64,000 nt of DNA from Actinotalea soli (GTDB lineage Bacteria; Actinomycetota; Actinomycetes; Actinomycetales; Cellulomonadaceae). The position numbers and the translations under genes are program-made. The notes below the pieces were generated by a model that worked only from the letters and a program-made list of their open reading frames with translations, was not told where the DNA came from and did not search any database. The stretch spans positions 124,001 to 188,000 of the forward strand of contig NZ_JAGEMK010000006.1 of the NCBI RefSeq assembly GCF_017565425.1. Reading direction: 5' to 3'. How positions within the stretch are numbered: the first letter of the stretch is position 1; every line of letters starts with the position of its first letter. Shown piece after piece: positions 1 to 7,822 of the stretch.

Positions 1-3000
1 GGGCGCTTCGTCGTCACCGCCACCGAGACCGCGGCGGTCGAGGTCGACGCGCAGGACCGCACCGGCGGCGGCCAGTCCTTCACCCAGCGTCTCAAGCTCA
101 ACGGCGCCGGCACCGCCGAGCGTCGCTCGGTCCTGCTCACCACCCAGAGCGAGGCGACCGTGACGGTCTACGCGCTCAGCGCGAGCGCGAGCGCCGACCG
201 CGCCCTGGCCCTGTACGCGATGGACGGCACCGAGCTGTCCCGGGTCCCCGCCTACGGGGCGCCGACCGACATCCCGGTGGCGACCCTGACCGTCCCCGAG
301 GCCGGCACCTACTACGTCGCGTCGCCGTCGTCGGGGGTCAACATCTTCGCCCTGGAGCTCGCCGAGGGCGCCGCTCCCGAGCGTCCAGCGTGGGCGACCG
401 TCGCCGACCCGGTCGTGACCGACGTGACCGTCACGGGCGGTGACGTGGTCGTGGCATACGACGGCGTCGTGGGGTTCGAGGGGGCTGACCTCGCCACCGC
501 GACGCTGCTCGACGACCAGGGCGAGGAGGTGACCTCGGCGATCTCCGGGACCCCCGGCACCTCGGGCAGCATCAGCCTCACCCCCGCTGCCACCGGCGAC
601 TACGAGGTGCAGGTCGCCCTGACCCGCACCGGCGAGGAGGACGCCCTGCTCTCCGCGCGGGTCGCAACCCCGCCCTTCACCCTGCCCCTCGGTGCTGCGG
701 AGATCCACACGGCGCTGACCTCGGCGGTCGCCGACGGCCAGGCCACGGTGACGGCCGAGTGGACCGCGGTCCCCGAGGCCGAGGGCTACCAGCTCTCCCA
801 CCGTGAGCTGGGCGCCACCGACTGGGTCCCCGGACCGTCGACCACCACGACCAGGGCCGACATCGAGGGCCTCGTCCCCGGTACCACCTACGAGCTGCAG
901 GTCACCACGACCCGCGGCGACGAGTCGACCACCTCGGCACCGCTCGAGGTCACCGTGGCCGACGTCGTGGAGCGCTGGCTCACCGCCCACGCGGGGGTCA
1001 GCAGCGGCGGGACGATGACCGAGGACGAGGACGGCTCGCTGCACTTCGACATGCGCGGCAACAACGGCAAGATCGCCGACTCCGAGGACGGCTTCCTCTA
1101 CCACTACACGCAGATCGACCCCGGGACCGAGAACTTCACGCTCTCGGCCACCTTCACGGTCGACGACGCGAGCGGCAAGGACAACCAGTCCGGCTTCGGC
1201 CTCATCGCCGTGGACACCTTCATCCCCAACGACCGCGCGGCCCGGTACTTCAACTCGGCCGGGACCATGAGCGCCAAGTACCAGCGCGTGGTCGACGGCG
1301 GGCTCGAGTACCGCTACGGCATCCCCGGCGGCAAGATCGTCGACGGCTACACCGCCGCCCCGACGGTCTCGACCCAGGCCCGCGACCTGAACCAGTCCCA
1401 GCCCTTCGACTGGGACTACCGGGCGGACCTGACCGAGGGTTCCAACCTCAACCCGCCCAAGTTCCTCGACGGCGACGTCTACGAGTACACGCTGCGCCGC
1501 TCCAACACCGGCTACCACTCGACCTGGGTGCACGACGGCGAGGTGCAGGAGGTCATCCACTACGAGCGGGACCTGGTCGAGCGGCAGGACCCCGACGCGC
1601 TCTACGTCGGCGTCTTCGCCGCGCGCGGGATCGCCGTGACGGCCAGCGACATCACCTTCACGACCATCCACCCCGACGACGACGAGGAGCCGCTCGAGCG
1701 GCCCATCACCTACGTCACCCCGTCGCTGGTCTCCGACGTCACCCGCACCACCCCGCACACCTCGATCGACGTGCCGCTCGTCACGAACGTCCACGGCGAG
1801 GCCGTGCTGCGCGACGGTGACGGCGAGGCCGTCGGGACGGCGACCCTCACCCCGGGCGAGCGCGCCGTGGTGACCGCCCCGCTGCAGGACGGCACCAACG
1901 AGCTGGTCGCCGAGCTGACCCCCGCACCCCGCGAGGAGCAGACCCAGCTGGGCGAGTACGAGGACCTGAGCTCCTACGAGACGCTCACCGTCCCCATCAC
2001 CGTCGAGGTGCAGCGGTACGGCACCCCGGGCCAGGCGATCCACGTGGCGCCCGAGGGCACGGCCGACGGCGACGGGACCCCCGACAACCCGCTCGACCTG
2101 CACACGGGCGTCGCGTTCGCCCAGCCCGGCCAGCAGGTCGTGCTCGCGGGCGGCACCTACCTCCCGGAGCGTGCCGTCGTCATCGGGCGGGGCAACGACG
2201 GGACCGCAGACGCCCCGATCACCCTCATGTCCGAGCCCGGCAGCCGCGCGACCCTCGACCTGTCAGAGTCCGTGTCCGGCGGCATCCACCTGCGCGGTGA
2301 CCACTGGCACCTGCACGACCTGGAGATCACGAAGGGCCGGGGCTACCAGAAGCCGCTGCTCATCCAGGGCAACCACAACGTGGTCGAGCGCATCGAGTCC
2401 CACCACAACGGGGACACCGGCGTGCAGATCTCGGGCAACGCGACCGAGCCCTTCGAGATGTGGCCCTCGCACAACCTGGTGCTGTCGAGCGTGGCCCACA
2501 ACAACGCCGACCCCCTGGCCAACGACGCCGACGGCTTCGCGGCCAAGCTGACCGTCGGGGACGGCAACGTGTTCCGGTACTGCATCGCCTTCCACAACAT
2601 CGACGACGGGTGGGACCTGTACGCCAAGTCCACCGAGGGGCCCATCGGCGCCGTGGTCGTCGAGGACTCCGTGACCTACCGCAACGGGTGGCTCGAGGCC
2701 GACGTCGAGCGCACGACCATCGGCGAGGGCAACGGCTTCAAGCTGGGCGGGGAGAACATGCCCGGCCAGCACGTGCTGCGCAACTCCGTCGCGTTCGACA
2801 ACTACGCCAAGGGCATCACGTCGAACTCGGGGCCCGACGTCCGGGTCCAGGACGTGACCGCCTACCTCAGCGGCCTGGTGGACGCCTCGGCAGCCGGGAA
2901 CAACCTGCAGCTGACCACCAGCGCGGCGGTGACCCACTACCGGGCCACCGGGGTGTTGTCCTACGTGGCCCAGCAGGCCGACCAGATCGGCCTGCGCGAC

Positions 3001-3444
3001 CAGGAGGACGTCATCCGGACCGACCCGTCGAACTACCTCACCGTGGCAGGGGGCGGGGTGCGGGACGCCAGCCGCAACAGCGAGGGCGTCCACGTCCAGG
3101 ACGAATGGTTCACCAGCCTGGACACCGACCTGCGCCCCTCGATCGCCGCGGACGGCAGCGTCGAGATGCACGGGCTGCTCGAGCTGACGGACCAGGCCCC
3201 GGCGGACACCGGGGCGCGCCTCGAGGCGAACCCCGACCCGACGGAGATCATCCTGCTCCCGCCGGTCAGCGGTGAGACCGAGGAGCCCGAGGAGCCGGGC
3301 ACGCCGCGGCCCTGCGTCGGTCCGCCGCCCCACGCGGGCACGCCCGGCCCGCCCCCGCACGCGGGCAAGCCCGGTCCCCCGCCTCACGCGGGCAAGCCCG
3401 GGCCGGGCCGGTGCGCCGGTCCTCCCGGGCTGCGGCCGCACTGA
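1..3444 (+). CDS. Secreted multidomain pectate lyase, PL9 family (5' truncated)
   Basis: The reading frame is open from base 1, so the N-terminus and signal peptide lie outside the window; about 1,147 residues are visible. In order it has beta-rich N-terminal domains, a fibronectin type III domain (bases about 700-960), a LamG-like concanavalin-fold region (about 960-1680), a beta-sandwich linker and a right-handed parallel beta-helix (about 2030-3110). The helix carries PL9 hallmarks: ADGFAAKL, an NIDDGWDLY motif with the calcium-binding Asp cluster, and GNGFKLGG, whose Lys matches the catalytic base of PL9 enzymes. PL9 enzymes cleave polygalacturonate by beta-elimination. The protein ends in a low-complexity tail of three GPPPHAG(T/K)P repeats. 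The stop is 2 bp from the convergent HNH gene. GTG at 160 is only an internal codon. The PL9 assignment is strong; exact substrate and mode (endo/exo) cannot be read. Confidence 0.88.
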   Translation, partial: GRFVVTATETAAVEVDAQDRTGGGQSFTQRLKLNGAGTAERRSVLLTTQSEATVTVYALSASASADRALALYAMDGTELSRVPAYGAPTDIPVATLTVPEAGTYYVASPSSGVNIFALELAEGAAPERPAWATVADPVVTDVTVTGGDVVVAYDGVVGFEGADLATATLLDDQGEEVTSAISGTPGTSGSISLTPAATGDYEVQVALTRTGEEDALLSARVATPPFTLPLGAAEIHTALTSAVADGQATVTAEWTAVPEAEGYQLSHRELGATDWVPGPSTTTTRADIEGLVPGTTYELQVTTTRGDESTTSAPLEVTVADVVERWLTAHAGVSSGGTMTEDEDGSLHFDMRGNNGKIADSEDGFLYHYTQIDPGTENFTLSATFTVDDASGKDNQSGFGLIAVDTFIPNDRAARYFNSAGTMSAKYQRVVDGGLEYRYGIPGGKIVDGYTAAPTVSTQARDLNQSQPFDWDYRADLTEGSNLNPPKFLDGDVYEYTLRRSNTGYHSTWVHDGEVQEVIHYERDLVERQDPDALYVGVFAARGIAVTASDITFTTIHPDDDEEPLERPITYVTPSLVSDVTRTTPHTSIDVPLVTNVHGEAVLRDGDGEAVGTATLTPGERAVVTAPLQDGTNELVAELTPAPREEQTQLGEYEDLSSYETLTVPITVEVQRYGTPGQAIHVAPEGTADGDGTPDNPLDLHTGVAFAQPGQQVVLAGGTYLPERAVVIGRGNDGTADAPITLMSEPGSRATLDLSESVSGGIHLRGDHWHLHDLEITKGRGYQKPLLIQGNHNVVERIESHHNGDTGVQISGNATEPFEMWPSHNLVLSSVAHNNADPLANDADGFAAKLTVGDGNVFRYCIAFHNIDDGWDLYAKSTEGPIGAVVVEDSVTYRNGWLEADVERTTIGEGNGFKLGGENMPGQHVLRNSVAFDNYAKGITSNSGPDVRVQDVTAYLSGLVDASAAGNNLQLTTSAAVTHYRATGVLSYVAQQADQIGLRDQEDVIRTDPSNYLTVAGGGVRDASRNSEGVHVQDEWFTSLDTDLRPSIAADGSVEMHGLLELTDQAPADTGARLEANPDPTEIILLPPVSGETEEPEEPGTPRPCVGPPPHAGTPGPPPHAGKPGPPPHAGKPGPGRCAGPPGLRPH
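3319..3399 (+). repeat. Three tandem 27-bp repeats encoding a Pro/Gly/His tail
   Basis: Units 3319-3345, 3346-3372 and 3373-3399 each encode nine residues, GPPPHAG followed by TP or KP. They form the C-terminal tail of the PL9 lyase. Wobble differences between the units show the peptide is conserved more strictly than the DNA. The function is unknown; a flexible spacer or a wall- or carbohydrate-contact segment is possible. Confidence 0.85.
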
Positions 3445-3446
3445 CC

Positions 3447-3812
3447 TCAGGGGGCGGGGGCGACGCCGTAGCGGACGCGGAGATCCGCCTGGATCTGGAC
3501 GTGCCGTTCGAGGAAGGTCCGCTCGTCGAGCCGCTTGCGGCGCAGCCACCCGGTGACCTCGTCGTTGCACTTGCTCGCGTTGCACGAGGCGCAGGCCGGC
3601 GCGATGTTGTCCAGGGTGTACCGCCCACCGCGGGAGATCGGCTGCACGCAGTCGCGCTGCAGCGGCACCCCGGTGGCCCCGCAGTACGCGCACCCGCCCC
3701 ACGCCGTCGTCAGCGCCTCCCACTGCTCAGGGCTGAGGTCGTTCACGACGGCGGCCACCCGACGGCTGCGGCGCCGGGCGTAGCGCGCCCGACGGCTCCG
3801 GTTGACCACCAT
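3447..3812 (-). CDS. HNH endonuclease-like protein
   Basis: This is a 121-residue protein with a very basic N-terminus (NRSRRARYARRRSRR) and an HNH/zinc-ribbon core: CAYC at about 41-44, PISRGGRYTLDN at about 58-69 and CASCN at about 74-78. The two CxxC pairs would bind a structural zinc. The position that usually reads D-H before the P-x-SRGG segment reads D-C here (RDCVQPISRGG), so the usual general-base His is missing at that place. No restriction, phage or intron partner is nearby. A TACCCT hexamer 6 nt before the ATG suggests a leaderless transcript. A nuclease role is inferred from the fold only. Confidence 0.78.
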   Translation of the reverse strand: MVVNRSRRARYARRRSRRVAAVVNDLSPEQWEALTTAWGGCAYCGATGVPLQRDCVQPISRGGRYTLDNIAPACASCNASKCNDEVTGWLRRKRLDERTFLERHVQIQADLRVRYGVAPAP

Positions 3813-3831
3813 GGTCGAAGGGTAGGGGCAC

Positions 3832-4548
3832 CTACCGGGTGATCGAGGCCAACGGGGTGAGCATCGTCGCGACGGACATCTCGATGCCGGCGATCTCCTC
3901 CGGGGTCAGCGAGGTGGTCGCGGTGAGCCCGTACGCGGTGCGGTAGGCCCCGCCGGTCCAGGTCGCGACCCGGACGCGCTCCCCGGCGCGGTCGACGAGG
4001 GTGAGCTCGTACTCGCGGCCGTCGACGGCCTTGCCGGGCGGGTAGCTGCACGTCCACTCGAGCCGCGTGCCCCAGGCGGCCTGCTCCATGGTCAGGTCGG
4101 CGCTGACACCGCTCGCGTCTACCGGCTCCAGCTGGACCCGCTCCGCCTCGGCCGCGACCACCTGAGGGGTCTGCGGGGCGGAGGTCTGGGTCAGGAGACT
4201 CCCGACCGAGCCGCCGGCGAGCAGGAGGACGACGGCGGCGGCGCTCATCAGCACCCGACGTCGGGTCCGCACCGCCCGAGCGCGCCGGGCTAGCAGGGAG
4301 ATGGGCGGGGGTGAGCCGCCGTCGTCGCTTATCGCCTTAGGCTCGGCGTGCCCGTGCTCGATCGCCATCGCCTCCTCGGCAGGGACGAGGCCGAGCACCC
4401 CGGGCAGGCCAGCGAGCTCACCCACGGCCCGTGCGCAGCGGTCGCAGACAGCGAGGTGCTGCTCGTACTCACGGCGGTCGCCGGCACTGAGGGCCCCGAG
4501 CACGTAGGCGCCGTCCCAGTCCGCGAACGGGTCGGTCTCGTTGCTCAT
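3832..4548 (-). CDS. Zinc-finger anti-sigma factor (RskA-like)
   Basis: This 238-residue protein is predicted to hold the adjacent ECF sigma factor inactive at the membrane. The N-terminal anti-sigma domain has the zinc-binding H-x3-C-x2-C motif (H31, C35, C38 in HLAVCDRC). A single hydrophobic segment follows at about 98-118, after an Arg-rich stop-transfer-like stretch, and a C-terminal RskA-like outer domain completes it. The start ATG overlaps the sigma stop codon (ATGA at 4545-4548), so the two proteins are translationally coupled, the usual arrangement for sigma/anti-sigma pairs. The signal sensed is not evident. Confidence 0.88.
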   Translation of the reverse strand: MSNETDPFADWDGAYVLGALSAGDRREYEQHLAVCDRCARAVGELAGLPGVLGLVPAEEAMAIEHGHAEPKAISDDGGSPPPISLLARRARAVRTRRRVLMSAAAVVLLLAGGSVGSLLTQTSAPQTPQVVAAEAERVQLEPVDASGVSADLTMEQAAWGTRLEWTCSYPPGKAVDGREYELTLVDRAGERVRVATWTGGAYRTAYGLTATTSLTPEEIAGIEMSVATMLTPLASITR

Positions 4549-5066
4549 GCGGTGACACCTCTCTCCTGCAGCGCCAGCCGCAGCGCTCTGATCCCGTAGT
4601 GCATGCGTGACTTGACCGTCCCCGGCGCGATCCCGAGCTCCTCAGCGAGGGTGGCGACGGTCTTGCCGCCGTAGTAGGCACCCACCACCACCTCGCGGTG
4701 CTCACGGGTCAGGGTCGCCAGGGCGTCCGTGACCAGCCACGCGTCGAGGAGCCGCTGGGTGCCGTCGGACCGCCCGCCGTCGGACTGCCTGCGATCAGGA
4801 AGAACGCCGTCGGCCACCTCCCTGCGGTGACGGGCGCTGCGCAGGTCGTCCAGGACGAGGTTGCGCGCCACCCGCACCAGCCATGCCCGCACCACGGGGT
4901 CGGGCTTCTCGAGGATCGACCCGTCCTTCCACGCGCGCAGCAGCGCCTCCTGGACGACGTCCCGGGCGAGCTCGGCGTCGTAGGGGATGCGCACGACGTA
5001 GCGCCAGAGCATGTCCGCGTACTCGTCGTGGATGCGCCGTAGCAGGGCGTCGGTCTCGGCGCCCAT
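4545..5066 (-). CDS. ECF-family RNA polymerase sigma factor
   Basis: A 173-residue sigma70 family protein with region 2 (IHDEYADMLWRYVVRIPYDAELARDVVQEALLRAW, split here as the helix that contacts core and the -10 element) and region 4 (GIAPGTVKSRMHYGIRAL helix-turn-helix). It lacks regions 1 and 3, as expected for ECF factors. I chose ATG at 5066 because the conserved N-terminus begins there; a GTG at 5090 is in frame and would add eight residues. The gene overlaps its anti-sigma partner by 4 bp. An ECF-type promoter lies upstream (5178-5204) and is matched by one in front of the divergent YceI gene, which suggests that the factor drives its own operon and that gene. Confidence 0.9.
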   Translation of the reverse strand: MGAETDALLRRIHDEYADMLWRYVVRIPYDAELARDVVQEALLRAWKDGSILEKPDPVVRAWLVRVARNLVLDDLRSARHRREVADGVLPDRRQSDGGRSDGTQRLLDAWLVTDALATLTREHREVVVGAYYGGKTVATLAEELGIAPGTVKSRMHYGIRALRLALQERGVTA

Positions 5067-5177
5067 CAGGCACAGCCCGCGACGGAGCACGCCGTGACCG
5101 GGGTGGCTCCCGCTCGTCGCCTACGCACCCAGAGCTCCTCGCTCGTCGGCCTCATCCATCGGATCCGTCGATGACGA

Positions 5178-5204
5178 GACGAGGCAGGGGCCGGAAAGGT
5201 TCAA
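5178..5204 (-). promoter_or_regulatory. ECF-type promoter of the sigma/anti-sigma operon
   Basis: Read on the minus strand, a TTGAACC -35 element (5204-5198) is followed 16 nt later by a CGTC -10 element (5181-5178). The divergent YceI promoter has the same two words at exactly the same spacing. A GAACC/CGTC pair is typical of ECF sigma targets in general. Confidence 0.7.
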
Positions 5205-5258
5205 CGGCGCCACGCTACGCGGCGAGAGACACGTCCCCGCGGTCCCGTCGTCGGGTCG

Positions 5259-5285
5259 TTGAACCTTCCACCAGCCTGCCCCGTC
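5259..5285 (+). promoter_or_regulatory. ECF-type promoter of the YceI-like gene
   Basis: TTGAACC at 5259-5265 is followed after 16 nt by CGTC at 5282-5285. Similarity extends past the hexamers (TTGAACCTT near the -35 and CGTCTC at the -10) and mirrors the promoter of the divergent sigma operon. It lies about 64 nt before the chosen ATG at 5349. Confidence 0.7.
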
Positions 5286-5348
5286 TCTCCTCACGACAGC
5301 CCACCCGGGCGACAGGCTCGGCCCCACCACCGCACGACGGGATCCACC

Positions 5349-6074
5349 ATGAAGAAGAAGCTGATCATCGCTCTTGTCGCCGTCCTCGCGATCGCCGGGG
5401 TGGTCCTCGGCGGGACCGCCATCTACGCCAGCATCCAGAACGACCGCGCCCCCGAAGAGCTCGCCCTCTCCGAGCAGGACGACGCCGCGGACGGCGCAGA
5501 CGGCGGTGGGTCGGACGAGGCCGCGGCCGCGGCCGACGAGACCACCCCGCCCACGGAGGCCGGCGACCTGGCCGGCACCTGGACCGTCGCCGAGGGCTCT
5601 CAGGCGGGGTACCGGGTCGACGAGGTGCTCAACGGGCAGGACGTCACCGTGGTGGGCCGCACCGAGGACGTCGAGGGTGAGGTCGTCATCGACGGGACGG
5701 ACCTCGCCGCGGCCGACGTCACCGTGTCGATGACGACCATCACCACCGACAGCAGCAGCCGCGACGGTCAGTTCCTCAGCATCCTGCGCACCGCGGAGTT
5801 CCCCACCGCCACGTTCACCCTCACCGAGCCGGTGGACATCTCGGCGATCGCCGGCGGCAGCACCTCCGTCCAGGCCGAGGGCGAGCTGACCATCGCGGGC
5901 GAGACCGCCCCGGTCGTCGTCGACCTCGAGGCCCAGACCACCGCGAGCGGCGTCGAGGTCTCCGGCACCATCCCCGTCACCTTCGCCGACTACGGCGTCG
6001 AGGCCCCTGACCTCGGCTTCGTCAAGGTCGAGGACACCGGGACCGTCGAGATGCTCCTCCAGCTGACGAGGTGA
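5349..6074 (+). CDS. Membrane-anchored YceI-like lipocalin-fold protein
   Basis: A 241-residue protein with an N-terminal hydrophobic helix (KKKLIIALVAVLAIAGVVLGG), an acidic Ala/Asp/Glu-rich linker (about 36-70) and a C-terminal YceI domain (LAGTWTVAEGSQAGYRVDEV ... FPTATFTLTEPVDI ... IPVTFADYGVEAPDLG). YceI domains form a lipocalin-like barrel that binds isoprenoid-type lipids; the ligand here is unknown. The ATG at 5349 starts immediately at the Lys-rich signal-anchor; an upstream in-frame start at 5259 would lie inside the promoter. It is divergent from the ECF sigma operon with a matching promoter, so it is probably a target of that sigma factor, perhaps in an envelope-stress response. 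Confidence 0.85.
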   Translation: MKKKLIIALVAVLAIAGVVLGGTAIYASIQNDRAPEELALSEQDDAADGADGGGSDEAAAAADETTPPTEAGDLAGTWTVAEGSQAGYRVDEVLNGQDVTVVGRTEDVEGEVVIDGTDLAAADVTVSMTTITTDSSSRDGQFLSILRTAEFPTATFTLTEPVDISAIAGGSTSVQAEGELTIAGETAPVVVDLEAQTTASGVEVSGTIPVTFADYGVEAPDLGFVKVEDTGTVEMLLQLTR

Positions 6075-6087
6075 CCAGGGGCCTCCG

Positions 6088-6107
6088 ACGGTCAGGGACC
6101 TGACCGT
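6088..6107. terminator. Hairpin in convergent intergenic space
   Basis: ACGGTCAGG and CCTGACCGT form a perfect 9-bp stem around two bases, 14 nt after the YceI stop. There is no T-tract, as is common in high-GC actinobacteria. It can work in either direction between the two convergent genes. Confidence 0.5.
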
Positions 6108-6130
6108 CCTGCGATGACCGGCGAACGGCG

Positions 6131-6151
6131 CGGTGAGCGTCCTGCTCACCG
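6131..6151. terminator. Second hairpin in the same convergent space
   Basis: CGGTGAGC, a 5-nt loop and GCTCACCG make a perfect 8-bp stem 22 nt downstream of the stop of the minus-strand lipoprotein gene. With the hairpin at 6088-6107 it probably ends transcription from both sides. Confidence 0.5.
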
Positions 6152-6172
6152 GGCCGTGCCACGTCGAACCGC

Positions 6173-6886
6173 TCAGCCCTCGAACGGGCCCTGGATCTCG
6201 TAGTCGACGCCGACCTCGGTCGACCCGTCGGAGTCGAGGTCGACGTCGTACTGCCACGTCGCCGGACCGTTGCGGAGCTCGACGTCGATGTCGTCGCGAT
6301 CCGCCTCCTGCTCGACGACCGTCCACCCCTCGTGGGCGACGACCTCGACCAGCTCGAGCCCACCGTCCGCGGACACGGCCCACTCGACCTCACCGGCCAC
6401 CCCGACCTCATACCGGCCAGGCTCAGCGGGGTCGATGTCCTGGTCGATCTCGATCGTGAGGGTGCCACCCTCGAGCTGGATCTCGACGTGGTACTCCACC
6501 TCGCCCTGCTCGAGGTCGATCTCGATCTCGTCCGTCGAGACCTCCTCGTCGGTGACCGTCCAGCCGTCGGCCGGGCGCACGTCGACCAGCTCCAGGGCGC
6601 CGTCGGCCACGCGGAACTCCACCTCGCCGGCCTCACCGACCGTCCAGGTCCCGTCGCGGACCTCGAGCCACTCCCCGTCCCCGGAGGCGGCAGCCCCGTC
6701 GCCGTCGGCCTGCGTGGCCTCGTCCGCGCCCTCGGGGTCAGCCCCCTCGGGCTCCTCCGTCGCAGGGCTGCCCACGACCGGGGCGTCACCCAGGTCGGTG
6801 TCCTCGGCGCCCGGCGTGCAGCCGGTGAGCGCGAGGGCGGTGGCCGGGGCGAGCAGCAGAAGTGCGGGGCGTCGCATGGTGCGCAT
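6173..6886 (-). CDS. Lipoprotein with two internal repeats, function unknown
   Basis: This 237-residue protein begins with a type II signal peptide (RRPALLLLAPATALALTGC), and the lipobox Cys predicts lipid anchoring. An acidic, low-complexity spacer follows. The rest consists of two related beta-rich units, approximately W-x-VGEAGEVEFRVADGALELVDV...GWTV and YEVGVAGEVEWAVSADGGLELVEV...GWTV, each ending in an acidic strand pair. The domain appears to have arisen by internal duplication. ATG at 6886 was chosen because an AGGAGG ribosome site lies about 10 nt upstream and the signal peptide starts there. I do not recognise the family. The protein is very acidic, so cation or cell-wall binding is conceivable, but this is a guess. 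Confidence 0.75.
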   Translation of the reverse strand: MRTMRRPALLLLAPATALALTGCTPGAEDTDLGDAPVVGSPATEEPEGADPEGADEATQADGDGAAASGDGEWLEVRDGTWTVGEAGEVEFRVADGALELVDVRPADGWTVTDEEVSTDEIEIDLEQGEVEYHVEIQLEGGTLTIEIDQDIDPAEPGRYEVGVAGEVEWAVSADGGLELVEVVAHEGWTVVEQEADRDDIDVELRNGPATWQYDVDLDSDGSTEVGVDYEIQGPFEG

Positions 6887-7126
6887 GGGGTTCGTCCTCC
6901 TCGCCGGCTCGGGAGGCTCCCGTTCTCGCACTCTCCAGCATCGAGGTGCGGTCACCGGCTCGTTCGCGGGGTGTGGGGATCCCGCGTCTGACTCCACCGT
7001 CGCAAGGCCACGGCGCGAGTGCATGCCTGATGAGAGGACCCTCATGCCCGTCTCATGGCGCACGGTTCAGGCCCGCCCCGCGCTCACATCTCCAGGACGA
7101 CCATCCCGCCTGACCGGTGCTCCGTG

Positions 7127-7822
7127 TCAGGTGAGGCCGTGGCGATGGGCGAAGACGACCACCTGAACCCGGTCGCGGAGGCCCAGCTTGCGGAGCACCG
7201 CACCGACGTGGGTCTTGATCGTGGACTCGGCGAGGAAGAACTCGTGGGCCATCTCGGCGTTGGACAGGCCGCGCGCCACCGCGACGAGGACGTCGCGCTC
7301 CTTCTCCGTGAGCCGCTGGTAGCTGAGGGGGAGCTCGTCACGGGGGGCGCGGTGACTGTCGAGCAGGGCGATGAGGTCGTTGGGGGCCAGGACGGCGTTG
7401 CCGGCGTGCACCGTGCGGATCGCGTCGGCCAGCTGCACGGGCGTGGTGGACTTCAGCAGGAACCCGCTGGCCCCGTGGCGGATCGCCGTGGCCGCGCGGT
7501 CGTCGAGGTCGAAGGTGGTCAGCACCACGACCCGGAGCGGGGCAGCCCTGCCCCCGACCAGATCCGGTGCCAACAACCTCCGGGTGGCCTCCACGCCGTC
7601 GACCACCGGCATCTGGAGGTCCATCAGGACCACGTCGGGGTGCAGCTCGGCGGCCATCCGGACGGCCTGGTGCCCGTCGGCTGCCGCGCCGACGACGTGC
7701 ATGCCGGGCTGGGCGTCGACGATGACGCGCACGCCCTCGCGGAACAGCTCCTGGTCGTCGACGAGCAGCACCTTGATCGACGACGGGGCGTCCGAGGGGA
7801 CGCCGCCTGCTCCCCCGGTCAC
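7127..7822 (-). CDS. NarL/LuxR-type response regulator
   Basis: This 231-residue protein has a receiver domain (VDDQE acidic pocket, phospho-acceptor Asp at about 68 in VVLMDLQMP, conserved Lys in GFLLKSTTP) and a C-terminal LuxR helix-turn-helix (LTEKERDVLVAVARGLSNAEMAHEFFLAESTIKTHVGAVLRKLGLRDR, given here as the four-helix region at about 160-215). The start is GTG at 7822, overlapping the kinase stop as GTGA; the longer frame would run into the kinase. It is the last gene of the dipeptidase-racemase-ligase operon. Van clusters of actinomycetes usually carry OmpR-type regulators, so a NarL type is atypical. Targets are likely to include its own operon. Confidence 0.9.
   Translation of the reverse strand: MTGGAGGVPSDAPSSIKVLLVDDQELFREGVRVIVDAQPGMHVVGAAADGHQAVRMAAELHPDVVLMDLQMPVVDGVEATRRLLAPDLVGGRAAPLRVVVLTTFDLDDRAATAIRHGASGFLLKSTTPVQLADAIRTVHAGNAVLAPNDLIALLDSHRAPRDELPLSYQRLTEKERDVLVAVARGLSNAEMAHEFFLAESTIKTHVGAVLRKLGLRDRVQVVVFAHRHGLT

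Noticed and set aside
2263-3723. 486-residue minus-strand frame across the PL9 gene and HNH gene
   Set aside because: Antisense shadow of the PL9 beta-helix; no domain and no ribosome site.
3447-3812. HNH protein as a homing endonuclease or restriction enzyme
   Set aside because: No intron, intein, methylase or mobile-element signature surrounds it.
5349-6886. YceI-like protein and lipoprotein as one functional unit
   Set aside because: They are convergent and separated by two terminator-like hairpins; no shared promoter or motif was found.
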